Source: Limnephilus marmoratus (taxonomy: Eukaryota; Arthropoda; Insecta; Trichoptera; Limnephilidae). Taken from it: a stretch of 64,000 nucleotides of DNA. Position 1 is the first letter of the stretch. Each line of letters starts with the position of its first letter. This document shows, piece after piece, positions 36,165 through 48,075 of this stretch. The DNA lies in the NCBI GenBank assembly GCA_917880885.1, contig OU862910.1:15326710-15390709 (forward strand), given 5' to 3'. The notes under the pieces are model-generated. The model saw only the letters and a program-made list of their open reading frames with translations, was not told the origin of the DNA and did no database searches. Position numbers and translations under genes: made by a program.

Positions 36165-36750
36165 ACCTCTTTAGCTATCGAAATAAGGGTAAATGCAGAC
36201 AATTCCATTAACGAGGGGACTGAACGCCGTCGGCGTCAATAAAAAAACTGTCCAAATAAGCGAAGTTAGCCGTCCATAATGGAGTGCTGGTACTTATCCT
36301 AATATATGGCAGCGAGACATGGAACTGGCAGAGGAAGGAAAGTAGACTGAATGCTGTAGAAATGAGATCAAAACCATGTACGATCGTGTGAGAAATGTGG
36401 AGATCTGCGAAGAATGCAAAACTGATGTAAGCGTAATGAGTGATGTTAATAAAGGGACGCTCACATGGTTTGGGCATGTAGAGCGAATAAACGAGGAAAG
36501 GAGTGTAAGGAGAATATATGATGCAAACGTGAATGGTAGAAGAAGTCGGGGACCCCCGAGGAAGACATGGCACAACCAAGTGAATCAGATACTTGAGTCG
36601 GGCTATGTGAAGATCGGAATAATAGAAGAGCACGTATAAGACTATGTATGAATGTGAACGAGGCAAGGAGTGTGTGAGTTGTTTGGCGGTCCGTCCTCTC
36701 TGCCTACCCCTGCGTGAAACGGCGTGATGGTTAGTTAGTTAGTTTAGTTT
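36165..36750 (+). pseudogene. RTE-type LINE, RT C-terminal tail
   Basis: Main frame 36376-36639: MYDRVRNVEICEECKTDVSV, then LTWFGHVERINEERSVRRIY, then RKTWHNQVNQILESGYVK. This 'WFGHVERM..... G(R)RSRGRPRKTW.DQ' block is the C-terminal end of RTE-type elements. It has several frameshifts and ends GATGGTTAGTTAGTTAG. The long minus frame over the same bases is a shadow. Confidence 0.82.
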
Positions 36751-36776
36751 CTATATCTTTATCACACTGTGTCGCT

Positions 36777-36844
36777 ATTATTATATTTTATCATCATGAA
36801 ATGTTGATAAAAATGAACATTTCGTGATGATAAAATGATAATAT
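36777..36844. repeat. Imperfect hairpin, 29 bp arms
   Basis: Left arm ends TTTATCATCATGAAATGTT, right arm begins AACATTTCGTGATGATAAA; loop of ten bases. Confidence 0.7.
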
Positions 36845-38046
36845 ATATACTCCCGTATTTAAAATGTATTTATTTATTTATTCATCGTAAGTTAGCACAC
36901 ATCGTTTATTATTTCCAATTTTTGGCAAAACAACAAAACTTTAAATATTTTAAATTTAATTGTATTGAGTCATTAACAACATTTTGAGGGGGATGGGCTT
37001 CCTTGATTCCTTTATAAATTAAAACAGGTTCCCAATTTCAATAATTTCAATTGGCATTTTGTTATAAAGTTGGACGGTTTGGTACATAAGTGGGTTTTGG
37101 GTGCTTGCTTTTTTTCCTATTAAGTATAAAAATAAGTACATTCAATTTCAAAAGGTTTGCTTCACCATCATAAAATTTAGTTCCTTCAATATGTCTCTTA
37201 TACGTGCTTCGTTTTATTTTGCAATATATGATTTTTTAAAAATTTCTCCTCATTGCAGAGAAAAAGAATGCTTCAATAGTAAATAAAGTGTGGTGATATA
37301 ATTGTATTGGGTATTAGCTGACATGTTTTTTTTTATTTACTTTGTTCCTGATTCTGTCAAGAAAAGATTTTTTTTTGCAATTTAATTGTAAAATTTACAA
37401 TTTGTGAGAAGTTCAGCTTTTATGCAAATAATGGTCAGACTTTTGGATCACAAAATACGTCTCCATCCCAATTCTAATATTCTTCTCATTTTATGGCCAC
37501 CGCTGTAATGCGAAATGCTGTTATCAAGTTGTTTGGAAAATAGCAGATCGATCAGCTTTGTCGACTAACCAATTAGGAACGAAAACACACAAAACTGAAT
37601 CTAGGTCGTAACATCGACAGTTTACTGCGGACATGATTTAAAATGGCGGACTAACCCCCAACTTGTATTGATCATATGTGGCATAACACAAAAGATACAG
37701 ACAAATAAATACAATAATATTAATAAAAGAATATAACTGGCCATCATGAATGCATCTGCATACGACAACTAAATAATATTAGGTATGATAAAAATTCAGA
37801 AAACAACGCTTAAAAAAACCTTGTAAAACCGGGAAACGCCGGGGACTTTAGCTAGTATTTATATATTTTAACACACCGTTCTATTTCTAAATTAACTCAA
37901 CACTGAAGGCCGTGACGAAGAGTATAATTACCTTCAGGGCCTATGCCAGGTTTGGGGGTGCCCTGGCTCTAAATTTTGATCATTCTGATATCCCTTAATG
38001 CAAAAAAGACTATTGAACGTATATGTAAGTGTTAACAGATACTTAC

Positions 38047-38221
38047 CCTCTAGGCAACAGTACGGCCGTGAAGTTGAGTTTGACCCTGGTGTGCACCGAG
38101 CTGGTGGCGATGCGGTAGAGGCATCGGGCACGTGGCGGGTACAAACCCGGGTAGCCGGGGCTGGCGGCCACGCAGGCGCCGCGCACACGGCAACCCACGT
38201 CCTGGTACAGCCAGTCGCATT
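38047..38221 (-). CDS. Internal exon of a CUB-domain protein (start of a CUB domain)
   Basis: This 175 bp minus-strand exon has a strong acceptor (TTTCTTTCTTCCAG before 38221) and a donor GTAAGT right after 38047. With the split codon from the exon at 59312-59427 it encodes E-CDWLYQDVGC, then ACVAASPGYPGLYPPR, then ARCLYRI and HTRVKLNFTAVLLPR. The 'SPGYPGLYPP...C.Y.I' run is the classic opening of a CUB domain (SPxYPxxYPPNxxCxW), and spaced cysteines support an extracellular fold. The exon ends in phase 2 (two bases, GG), so the rest of the CUB domain must be in the next exon at lower coordinates; I did not find it. High GC content (locally about 60%) contrasts with the flanks. No signal peptide or membrane segment is visible in this piece. 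Confidence 0.78.
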
Positions 38222-38679
38222 CTGGAAGAAAGAAATAGTACATAGTATGAGAACTTGAGAATCAAAGGTAACTTGAAGGAAATATTGGGGAAACCTAAGA
38301 GGAAACCCGAGGATAACACAAGGGAAGTACTAATAACCTAACCCAAGGAAAACTGAAGAGAAAACTAAGAGGAACCTGAGAGAAACCGATTGGAAACTAG
38401 AGAAAAACCGAAAAAGTAGCCGATGGGTTACGCAAAGAGAACCTAAATGAAACCTAATGGAAACTTGAAGGCAACCTTAGGGAAACTGAATGAAAATCTA
38501 AAGGGAGCCGGAAAGAAATCTGAGGTGAAATCTTAAGGGAAACCAGAAAAAAAATTAGGAAACCAAAAGTAAAGTCAAGGGTAATCAAGTGTTTTTAATG
38601 GGTCTCACAGAATCTTCAAAAGAATAATAGATTGCGACTTGTTGAATTCAATTTTTCGAGGACACAATAATATCTGATT

Positions 38680-39337
38680 ACGTCTAAAAGGGATCGAAAT
38701 GAAAACCTAGTCTTCTTCAATGGAAGCAATCTTCCGAACAGGCCCTCCATTGAAATACTTGGTGTAACTCTGAGTGACCAGCTCAGATATGGGGGCTCCA
38801 TCGAAGCAGGTAAAGTTAGCCTCCCAAAAACTGGGCGTACTATGCAGGGCCCGCAGATACTGTAATAGTACACAACTGCTAACCCTGTGCATATCACAAG
38901 TGCGCCCCACGGTTGAATTTGGCAGCTACCTCTGGTCTGGAGCTCCAAAATACATGAAAAATACCCTCGACTGTGTGCAAATCCGTTTGATAGATTCCCC
39001 AACTTAACAGACGGATTGCAATCTTTAGAGCACAGGCGTCGGTCGGGTGGGAATGCAATCCTTGTTCTACCGGTATTACAATGGAAGATGTTCTGAGGAA
39101 CTAGCGTCATTAATCCCTTCGGCACCGGTGCATAGTCGGGATACACGCCAGTCGGTTGACATTTGTCACATGAGAACGGGTCGCTTCTTCGACTCGTTCT
39201 TGTGTTTAACAGCTCGGCTGTGGAACGATTTGCCAACCTTTGTGTTTCCTCCTTCCTACAACATGGGTCTCTTCAAGACTCTAATCTTTCTTTCTCTAAT
39301 ATCAGGGCCTCCTGTGTGGAGTTAATGTAAAAAAAAG
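38680..39337 (+). pseudogene. CR1/Jockey-like LINE, ORF2 tail
   Basis: Reads, with frameshifts: VTLSDQLRYGGSIEA, RRYCNSTQLLTL, VRPTVEFGSYLWSGAP, SLFYRYYNGRCSEELASL, TARLWNDLPTFVFPPSYNMG. Ends GGCCTCCTGTGTGGAGTTAA and poly(A) (39329-39336). Same family as 3193-4072. It lies just upstream of the CUB exon, inside the intron, on the opposite strand. Confidence 0.82.
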
Positions 39338-40944
39338 GTGGAACAAATACAAACCTAATTTGGAGAAATGATTTCAAAGAGAGAAAGGAATGAATCTGAG
39401 TCTTGAAGTTACCAAGAGAAGGACGAAATACAAAAGCTTACTGAAAAGCACAAGAAAGAGTTTCCCACTGAAATTCTTTGATTACAAATTAATTTGATTT
39501 ACTGTTGAGAATATTTTTATCATGTTTCTTCGCATGTTCCAAGGGAATAATGACGATAGATAGTCAAGGTATTCTTCCTTGAAAAATTGGTATTAGATAT
39601 TCGACCCTTTTGGAATAAAAAGGTTTCCATCTGTCGAGGTAGCGTCATGCGATAATGAGATATATGGTAAGCTATTTAGAATTATCTGTCGCATGACGTT
39701 ATCGCGATAAATGGAATCTTGTTATTTCAAAGAGTCGTGTTCAAAACTAGCTAAGCCGTGATATTTAAATGTAGCTCGAAATGTTTCGATGGAAAGACAC
39801 TTTAATATTTACACAGATGGGAATAAAGGCAAAGTAAATTAATGATTGCTGAACTCATCCTTCTTCCCCGTTTCTACGTGGTTTACAGGGAACACACAGA
39901 TGAAATATAGATTGGTTATGGCGGGCCTCATCGCGTGTATCGAATTTCACGAGGCTGCACTTGATAGAGTCCAGATTGAGATAGAAGATAAGAGATATTA
40001 TCAAGGAAGCAAGCTGATCTTTTAGGTAGATGAAAAGATATGACGAGGTCTGAAACTATCAAGTAAACATTACATTTAGTCGATAATACGATTTTCCCTA
40101 CACACTAAATAATACAGGTAAATTGGCCCTATTCAAGATTCTTCGCATTAACAAATGCCTACTTCAATCCTTCTTCTGACAGTTTCACTGATTTTACACC
40201 GTACAGCCGGCGAACTTTAGTTAAGTGTCATAAAAAAAACTAAATGTTGACGCTATTGTATCTGCATATATATATATATATATATATATACGCACTTTCC
40301 TGCCTGATAATATGTGCCAATATTACCTTCCCGTGGCATTGTGGAACAATAAATCCCAAGGAACAATCAGTCTGTTAAAGGAACTAGTGCAGTTATCACC
40401 CCTTGATACCTCAGTTCTTTAAAATCGATTCGTGCCGAGACTTGTGCATGTGCTCAGCCAAGTGATTTATCGCTGCCATAATAACATAACAAGGACGTGC
40501 TAAGACGAAATTAAGGTGAGTCAAATTTCCTTACAGTGTCCGCTGTTCACATTTCCCATTGTTGTGTCATTAAAAACGCCATTTTTTTTATTAAATTGTA
40601 AAATATTAATTACAGCCCAAATTATTCGCAATCCATCTGCAACCATAGTAACATTTTAAGTAAAATGGTTTTGAGCAACCGGAAATTGTTTTTGTTCAAA
40701 ATCTGTATTTACGGTTTTGCCAGTAAATCATTGCTAACGGATTCAAAACACTTTTGCTAATCTCAGATTGTTTAAAAAGTTCCAAATAAGTTTGCAACAC
40801 CACGACAACTTCCAATTAACTCGATTCCGAGTTAATATCTAGCAACTATTGTCGTGGAAAGCTACTCCCGGCAAGTGGCTCGGCAGTTGGGTTTGCTCTA
40901 CCGCTTAAAAGATAGCAGAAAAAGGCAAATAATTAGTTTTGTAT

Positions 40945-41110
40945 TCACATTTACTAGCTCCAGTCCGCCACCCGTTGCCCGCCCCGCACCCCGTAACCTA
41001 CCCCTTCACCATAACAGCCTCCCAACCCTTCTCTCTCCAGGCTGTGGATTGGTTAATGAGTTTCCCCCGTCCTTAGGTGGCGAACGAGGTTCATAAAAGC
41101 ATAATCATGT
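40945..41110 (+). repeat. Interspersed repeat edge 'CTAGCTCCAGTCCGCCACCC'
   Basis: TACTAGCTCCAGTCCGCC, then GTTGCCCGCCCC and a C-rich run; resembles the degenerate start of the CTAGCTG repeats. Confidence 0.35.
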
Positions 41111-41551
41111 TCAATTTCGTCCTACTCCAAAGAACAGCCATCTTTACGACAAAGCTCGGCGGCGAAAATATGATAATAGTTTTCCACTCGATCGTTTAAT
41201 TTACCCGATAAGAGATGATACCTTAATATCTGTCGTAATCATGGCTTATTAACATCCTTATTTTTATCTTCAAACTAATAATACTATGAAGGAACGCCTT
41301 TTGAAAGGGCGATGGTAGACGTTCATTCATGAACTTCCGTTTTAGCTGAGCTATAAAATTCATTAAACAGAAAGCTTCAAGAATACTTCTTGTTTTTTAA
41401 AATCCTTGAGTTGAAGTTTATAAGCTCACAATGATTTTTTTGCTAATGCAGGTATTCGTTAGCGAGTTGGTAAGTTTGTACAGGAAGGTCGTTTTATTAT
41501 GTTCTAGGAAACAGTGATTTTATTTTTAATTTCTTTCCTGTTCTTTTCCAC

Positions 41552-41760
41552 AGTGTTTTATTTATTTATTTTTTTTATTTATTTATTAAATTACATAATA
41601 CATTTTGTACAAAAATTTGAGTAGTCCCATAAAGCTGTCATATGGCAGCTTGTCTGCAGGTTATAACAATTAAAACATTCTTAATATAATATCTTATAAA
41701 CATTCTCGTGACTCTTGAAAAATTATGAATTAACTAGAGCAGATCCGTGAAAAACCATGG
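41552..41760 (-). repeat. Jockey-like LINE 3' end, inverted
   Basis: On the minus strand the sequence ends in (AAATAAATAAA) at 41590-41552. No coding left. Confidence 0.5.
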
Positions 41761-41794
41761 GATATTATAATTGTTGGATTTATGAAGCTTTTTT

Positions 41795-42002
41795 TTACAT
41801 TAGTTCCACGCAGATGGCCAAGGTGGTGAGGAAGATAATTTCCATCAGGGCCTGTATCATCTTAGGGGATTCTGTGTGGAGGGTCTTTTTAAAGAAAGGA
41901 AGAAAAGGAAGTTCTGGTTAGGAATATCAGCCATAGGTAACCCCAAGTGGTTTGTCACGTTTGGTGACTTAGCAGGGGTGCCTGAGTTCAAAGGGCGAGG
42001 TT
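41795..42002 (-). repeat. SINE-like repeat copy, 5' truncated
   Basis: Poly(T), hairpin tail and part of the body (CACCCCTGCTAAGTCACCAA on minus). A LINE remnant begins directly after it. Confidence 0.7.
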
Positions 42003-42960
42003 TTTTTAAATTTATTTATTATTATTAAAGAAATAAGAAAAGTACATAATATATATAAATTACACTGGTCTTTTTACGTTAAAATATTCACAAACGCTAA
42101 TGCATGGAAGAGAAGTGTCTAGTATTTTATTGTAGATATTTAAAAGTAATTGATTTATAATAAAGTCATACATTTATAATTGAAATTATTTTTTTTTATT
42201 TTGCAAACTTAAACGTTTTTATTTTGTAGTCACACTGGTCACTGTTAGCTTTATGATCAATAGGTGTTGAAGTTTTCAATGTAAAATAAATTTCAATGCA
42301 CCTGATTCATTTTGGCGTCTCACCTTCTTTTGTACATTCTTTTATGTTGTGTTCTTCTGCACAATGGGGGCAAATCGTTTTTTATTAATTGGCAGGCATC
42401 GCCATTGTTTTATTGTGTAACCATATTTTTGACAGTGCTAATATTGCTTTACAGGATTGCAATCTTCTAATTTAATCCGGTAAAAACCAAGGTTCACTCG
42501 TTTTTTTAACAATGCATTAGGTATTTATCCGGTGGTTTCAATGATAACATGTTTTTGTACATATATTTTTACAGGTATCGTTCCTTTGAGTTCGAGTTTA
42601 TTTGCATCATTTTCACTTAATTTTTTTATGTCTCCATTTTGTAGATTTAGGTTTGATGTAAATTTTTCTTGTATATAATTTTCTTCAATTTATTTAATTA
42701 TCATCGACGTATTTTTTTAAAGTTTTCGACATGTATTCCAATATTTAAATTTTTAATTAATCTTCTACGTCATCTTCTTTTTCCGACATTTTAATATTTT
42801 TTGTGACTGTTTCTTGTAGGTCTTCGTTTTTTAATTTTTTTTTATTTTTTATTATTGGGAATATGGATTTAAATCGTCCACTAGCTTGTGCGTATGTTTT
42901 GACATGTTGGTTATTTGCTGATATTTTTTCAAATTTTTAACAATAATTCTCACTGTTTGT
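42003..42960 (-). pseudogene. Jockey-like LINE ORF1 (gag-like, zinc knuckles), decayed
   Basis: The minus strand of 42330-42620 reads KLKGTIPVKIYVQKHVI, then RVNLGFYRIKLEDCNPVKQY, HCQKYGYT and CPHCAEEHNIKEC. These are two CCHC zinc-knuckle remnants after a PRE_C2HC-like segment, as in Jockey-type ORF1 nucleocapsid proteins; one cysteine codon and a stop show decay. ORF2 appears missing between it and the AT-rich tail near 42003-42030. Confidence 0.7.
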
Positions 42961-42984
42961 CATAATTTGTTTTTGTTTGAAATG

Positions 42985-43165
42985 ACACTGGTTTGTCTAG
43001 GTCTTGGCGGCGGTGGAAATACTGAACCCCAGATTCCGACCCACCCCTCACACCCTTTTACTTCCCAAAACTTGCTCTCATTCCTTTCCAGAAAAAAAAA
43101 ACACTATATCACCATCGGGATTACAGATTTTTTTCTTCAGAGCCTGGTGTGTGGAGGTAATGTAA
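42985..43165 (+). repeat. SINE-like repeat tail
   Basis: CTTGGCGGCGGTGGAAATAC, CCGACCCACCCCTCACACCC and a degenerate hairpin tail ending GTGTGGAGGTAATGTAAC. Confidence 0.65.
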
Positions 43166-43507
43166 CAAACATAAAATGCTACATGAAGCACATAATATTT
43201 GTTCAACGAATCAAGAACTTCAAGGTTGTCCATAGCAATGGGTAACTACCATAGATAATGATAGTTAGTCAGCTTTCAATTTAGCCCTAAACTTATACCC
43301 AAACAACAATAAGACTTGTTGAAGAGTCACCGGAGTGAAATGCGCAGATTAAACTTTCGCGGCCCAATTGGAGAATCCGCACAATTACTCTCCTAACTCT
43401 CTCCTTTATCATAATTATCCGGTAATCGCAAGACGCGCTAAGTATCGGCATACTAATGTGGCTCTTATGGTGCTGCCGCTGAGGGCTCCCCTGAAACCTC
43501 CCCCTCT

Positions 43508-43557
43508 GATAACTTCGTCGTTTATGAGAGAGAGGGAGAGATAACGACGAAGTTATC
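43508..43557. repeat. Perfect 15 bp inverted repeat
   Basis: GATAACTTCGTCGTT pairs with AACGACGAAGTTATC around a 20-base purine-rich loop (GA repeats). Confidence 0.85.
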
Positions 43558-43810
43558 CGCAGTATACCTTTAACGTGTGAGACAAAGGAGAATCGAGAAG
43601 AACGTCATTGTGTCACATTAATACAAACCGCCGAAAGCTCTGCTGTCGTCTCTCTCTTTTTGATATGTGTGTGGTTAAAGAGAGAGAGGAAGAAGTCACA
43701 ATGGAGGTATCAACGGAATGCCTTTAGGAACTTTCAGGTGAGGGTTTTATTGCTTTCTGGAATACAGTTCCTAAAGTGTAATGTTATGACTGCCCGCATA
43801 TAACACAAAT

Positions 43811-44303
43811 AATTATTTAATTAATGAAGACAATATTAGAAACAGTCAATCAAAAATCTGAAAAAGAAAAATCAGAAAAATTTACGTTCACATCTGGGAC
43901 TCGAACGGAGAAAATAAATATAAATATTCATCCGAGACTTGCAGAAAAGTCAATAGATGTTGCGTATTAAATAAAAATGAATACATTTATCCAAGACACT
44001 TTCTAGGTAGCATTTAGTTCTGGTTGAATCTTGAAATCATACATAAAGATAATATCATTCATAAAGATAAAATATGCGTTAAGAAAATGAAGATAACGTT
44101 GGTATGTAGTTCTTGGTTGAAGATGATACGGTTAAATATGACCGAAACGAATAGGGACACATTAGCTCAGTTGGTAAAGCATTGACCCGGCAAGTCATAG
44201 GTCCTGGGTTCGAGTCCTAGAAGTGACCGCATCTTTATCTGATTTTTCTGTTTCAGATTTTTGATTGAGTTTCGTTAATGTTGTCTTTATTAATTAAATA
44301 TTA
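43811..44303. mobile_element. tRNA-like inverted-repeat element, copy B1
   Basis: Left arm (43811-43912) AATTAATGAAGACAATATT, then CAATCAAAAATCTGAAAAAG is complementary to the right arm (44205-44303). Next to the left arm is an inverted tRNA 3' half (CTGGGACTCGAAC); next to the right arm is a nearly whole tRNA-like sequence (44154-44228). The core contains TCAATAGATG and ATTTATCC blocks shared with copies A1/A2. About 493 bp, non-coding. Confidence 0.75.
44154..44228 (+). pseudogene. tRNA-like sequence (Ala-like anticodon loop), in B1
   Basis: Box A TTAGCTCAGTTGG and box B GGTTCGAGTCC match pol III promoter consensus. The anticodon arm TGAC-CCGGCAA-GTCA would give anticodon GGC but has C instead of U at position 33. 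The acceptor ends pair poorly. I call it a tRNA-derived sequence, not a functional tRNA. Confidence 0.65.
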
Positions 44304-45555
44304 AGTTAAAAAATAAAAATAAATAAACAAATAATTATGTTTTTAGAGTTTAATATATTCATAAAATACTTTTCTCCGATTTGAAATAAATCACGTAAAT
44401 AGTATGCTTAGATTTATTTTCAAGACTTGAATACGGTAACATTTGAAAATATTGGAGAAAGTATATTTATATTATAAATAGGGAATAACTAGTTATATAG
44501 TTCTGTGAACTGTAAGTATACCTCGAACACAAAAAGTATGTTTCTAACTTTCTCTTATTTAATTAATCTAAATCAAAATTTCTTCGGAATCATAAGATTT
44601 GTAAGAAGATATTTAAATATCTGCCTACTTAAATTATAAATCATTAATATTTTGCGTATGTAACATTGTTTTTAATTTCAAATTATTAAAATTGACCAAA
44701 GAAATGTCACCACTTCAATGACAGTTCTTTTTTTAATTTTTTTTCGGGCTGGTATGTACCGGTGATCGGACAACTCAGAATGAAATCGACTCAACGCCTC
44801 CTTTGAAAAGTCTCTAGAAATAATGAATTTTTTTAATAAAAAATGGATAAATAGGTTACGTTAGCTTAGGTAATGGGATATTTAATTTTTTTTCTTACGC
44901 TTTAATGACTTTTCGAAGAGGTGCGAGTTGACTTGGTTCTGACTTGGCATGGAACCGTACGTACCTACTACATAGATTTGACCTGTCGTATTTGGAATCA
45001 CGATCGTGTGAATTCTGGCGGAACAAATAGGTAGTATCCAATACGGTCACCATCTCAAACCGGAACCAGAACGTAAAAACCAATTTACAGACAGATGAAA
45101 TGCCAAATTGAAGAGTTGAAATAGGAGTTCACTTAGAACATTCAAAATACACATATACAATTTATTAATTTAAAATAATATACGGTATATTTGCGGCACG
45201 TTCCAGAGTGGAAGATACTCTGGTGTAAGACCACCATTCAGAATTGAAACGTTGCCTGAAGTGGCTTTCGCCTCGTTTGGTAACCAGATCCGAATAGCCA
45301 GGTACTTCCTCACCTTTCTCTTACCTACCTACTTCCCACCCCGCTACCTTCAGTCTCACAACATACCCCAATTGAGGATGCCATAGTCTCACTGGCTCCA
45401 GACGGGAGCAGTTGGGACTCTTGTGCGGTATTCACGTAAAAAATAAAAAAAAATTATCAATCAAATCACACAAATCAATTAATGCAATTTAATACAGAGT
45501 GTAACACGATTTCGGACATTTTTAAACAGTGATTCTACGTGCAAAATTTAACAAA

Positions 45556-45648
45556 CCTACTTTGGTGCCGCGGCACCATATTGCGTACCCCCAATTTTTG
45601 CTTCGCATACCCCAAGGGGCACGCGTACCACAGTTTATAAACCACTGA
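45556..45648 (-). repeat. Possible hAT terminal fragment
   Basis: Minus strand CAGTGGTTTATAAACTGTGG then TACGCGTGCCCC resembles a family of hAT-like termini. Only one end is present. Confidence 0.4.
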
Positions 45649-45829
45649 CTTATAGCATTGTCCCAAAAACCACAATTGAAAACCCGCATAAATTCATAAT
45701 CAATACTCGTACACCACTTGATTGACATTTTCTGCGCGATAAAATAACATTAACGGAAAGACCTGGTAATTACAGCGTTTTTCTAGTTTAAACCACAGGT
45801 ATCTTAAAGTTCTATGATCACTCCTTACT

Positions 45830-45930
45830 TTCGTCAAAAATAACTCTTGTATACAGTATCTCTAGGGAGGAAATAGGTCCTGAGGGAAGCTTTAGGACCT
45901 TCTCTGTGGAGTTATCAGAAAAAAATACCG
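45830..45930 (+). repeat. Degenerate LINE/SINE tail
   Basis: AGGTCCTGAGGGAAGC, GGACCTTCTCTGTGGAGTTA and AAAAAATA resemble the hairpin tail. Confidence 0.45.
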
Positions 45931-45969
45931 CCGAGCTGTTTACAGAGCTCATTAAATAGACAGCGGGGG

Positions 45970-46055
45970 TCCTGCCGTGTCTTGCTTTGTCTTGTCTCGC
46001 TTTGCCTTTCCTTACCTTCCCCTGCCATCCCCTGCCTTGCCTTACTTTGTGAGAT
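45970..46055. repeat. CTTGC/CTTCC-rich low-complexity tract
   Basis: Irregular CCTTGCCTTAC-type repeats; gives a spurious K/R/Q-rich frame on minus. Confidence 0.7.
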
Positions 46056-46454
46056 TGGAGGGGAGATAGGGGAGGAAGAAAACAGCATAGACGATAAAAG
46101 GTGCTCCTTCCCAACGGAAATTACCAATCTATGAGGAAACTATTAATCAACGTAACTCAAGTTGGCAAAAAGACAACGAAGACTTTCCTGTGAAAAAACT
46201 ACTCTGTTTCACGAAAAATGTAAGGTGAATAAGATAACGCACACACCGATACACCTACCGTAATATCCGACTTAAATAGCTCTCAGAATTATTTGTTTCT
46301 TCAACGAGTATCGGAAGTTACGTAATTGAAAAACGTACAGAAAATCAGTTACATGAAAACAACACTAGAAGGGTACGACTTCCGAGCGTTTTCGTTTAAA
46401 ACGATTTATTTACGTGAAATGTTATTCGAATTCAATCTTTCTCAAATTAAGAAG

Positions 46455-46680
46455 TTAAATGCTCGTCACGGGTCTGCGAAGCCGAAGCAATCTGGCGATG
46501 TGCTGTTTCCAGGTTCCAAGGTTTGATGAGTGAAAGCGTGACACGGTAGGGGTAGGTATTGTGACACATTGTTGCCGAGTTTCGAGTCGGTGCCCGGCGG
46601 TGGGTGCGCGGCGCGGTGTCGGTGCTGGATTTCCCGCGCGCTCGGCATTATGACGGGAAGCTGCAAGTGACAGATGTCAT
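46455..46680. other. GC-rich island inside the CUB intron
   Basis: A local GC-rich stretch (e.g. GCCCGGCGGTGGGTGCGCGG) with CpG steps in otherwise AT-rich DNA. Frames on both strands cross it, but I see no recognised domain or convincing splice pair. It could be a promoter, an unrecognised exon or a decayed repeat. Confidence 0.35.
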
Positions 46681-47065
46681 CGGCCCAAAATGGCTTTGCT
46701 TTATAAATCGACGACTCACGGCGATTATCGCTCTTTACGGAATAGCTCCCAGGAAATACATCGCCATAAATCACGACAGAGTGTTTGCAGAACTTCGCTC
46801 CTTCTTCTGCTGTAATAAATCCTTCATACGTGTTGGTTATTTTCAAATCGGCTGGATAAATTTATCTTTTGGGGGATAAATCACCATTGTACAAATTTAC
46901 TTTGCTCTATAATGGGGCTAGTTGTGATATGTGAGAAGAAAATAGGCTACCGAGCACACATGTTTGAATTAGGATGATGAGAAAATAATTTGATGTGCCT
47001 AAAACACGCGTACGTGAAATTGCTAAAATATTCGCAACAATAATGGGGTTTTAAGTAGCTTATTC

Positions 47066-48075
47066 ATGATACAAAACGAAGAAAAAATTACAGAGGTCCA
47101 GCTCCAAGACAAAATAGCCGAGAACCAGCTCCCAGATAAAATAACCGCGGACCAGCTCCAAGTTAAAATACCCGAGGTCCAGCTTATAGGTAAAATAACT
47201 ATGGACCAGCTCCAAGATCAAATAACCGAGGTCCAGCTTCCAGGTAAAATAACCGAGGACCAGCTCCAAGATCAAATAACCGAGGTCCAGCTCCAAGATG
47301 AAATAACCGAGGCCCAGCTACAAGATCAAATAACCGAGGTCCAGCTCCCAGATAAAATAACAGAAGACCAGCTCCAAGACAAAATAACAGAGGTCCAGCT
47401 CCAAGCTCGAATAACCAGGACCAGCTCCCAGATAAAATAAACGAGTTCTAGCTCCCAGATAAAATAACTGAGGTCCAGCTTCAAGATAAAATAACCAAGG
47501 TCCACCTCAAATAACCGGGGCCCAGTTCCAAGAAAAAATAACAGAGGTCCAGCTCTGAGATAAAATAACCGAGGTCCAGCTCCAAGATCAAATAAGCAAG
47601 GTCCAGCTCCAAGATAAAATAACTGAGGTCCAGCTTTAAGATGAAATAACCGAGGCCCAGCTACAAGATCAAATAACCGAGGTCCAGCACCCAGATAAAA
47701 TAACAGAAGACCAGCTCCAAGACAAAATAACAGAGGTCCAGCTCCAAACTCTAATAACCAGGACCAGCTCCCAGATAAAATAAACGAGTTCTAGCTCCCA
47801 GATAAAATAACTGAGGTCCAGCTTCAAGATAAAATAACCAAGGTCCACCTCAAATAACCGGGGCCCAGTTCCAAGAAGACATAACAGAGGTCCAGCTCTG
47901 AGATGAAATAACTGAGGTCCAGCTCCAAGATCAAATAAGCAAGGTCCAGCTCCAAGATAAAATAACTGAGGTCCAGCTTTAAGATGAAATAACCGAGGCC
48001 CAGCTACAAAATCAAATAACCGACGTCCAGCTCCAAGATAAAATAACCGAGGTCCAGCTCCAATATAAAATAGCA
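47066..48075. repeat. 27 bp minisatellite, ~37 units with a 343 bp higher-order repeat
   Basis: Unit GAGGTCCAGCTCCAAGATAA plus AATAACC. Because 27 is divisible by three, long frames arise on both strands, e.g. nine-residue ITEVQLQDK repeats on plus (47066-47440) and aromatic repeats on minus (47060-47296, 47669-48079). The block from 47441 recurs from 47784, a 343 bp period. Confidence 0.93.

Noticed and set aside
36208..36666. 152-residue minus-strand frame
   Set aside because: Shadow of the RTE reverse transcriptase tail on plus; same for the 176-residue minus frame at 54282-54812.
44154..44228. Functional tRNA-Ala gene
   Set aside because: Box A and B are good, but acceptor pairing is poor, position 33 is C, and the sequence is part of a repeated mobile family.
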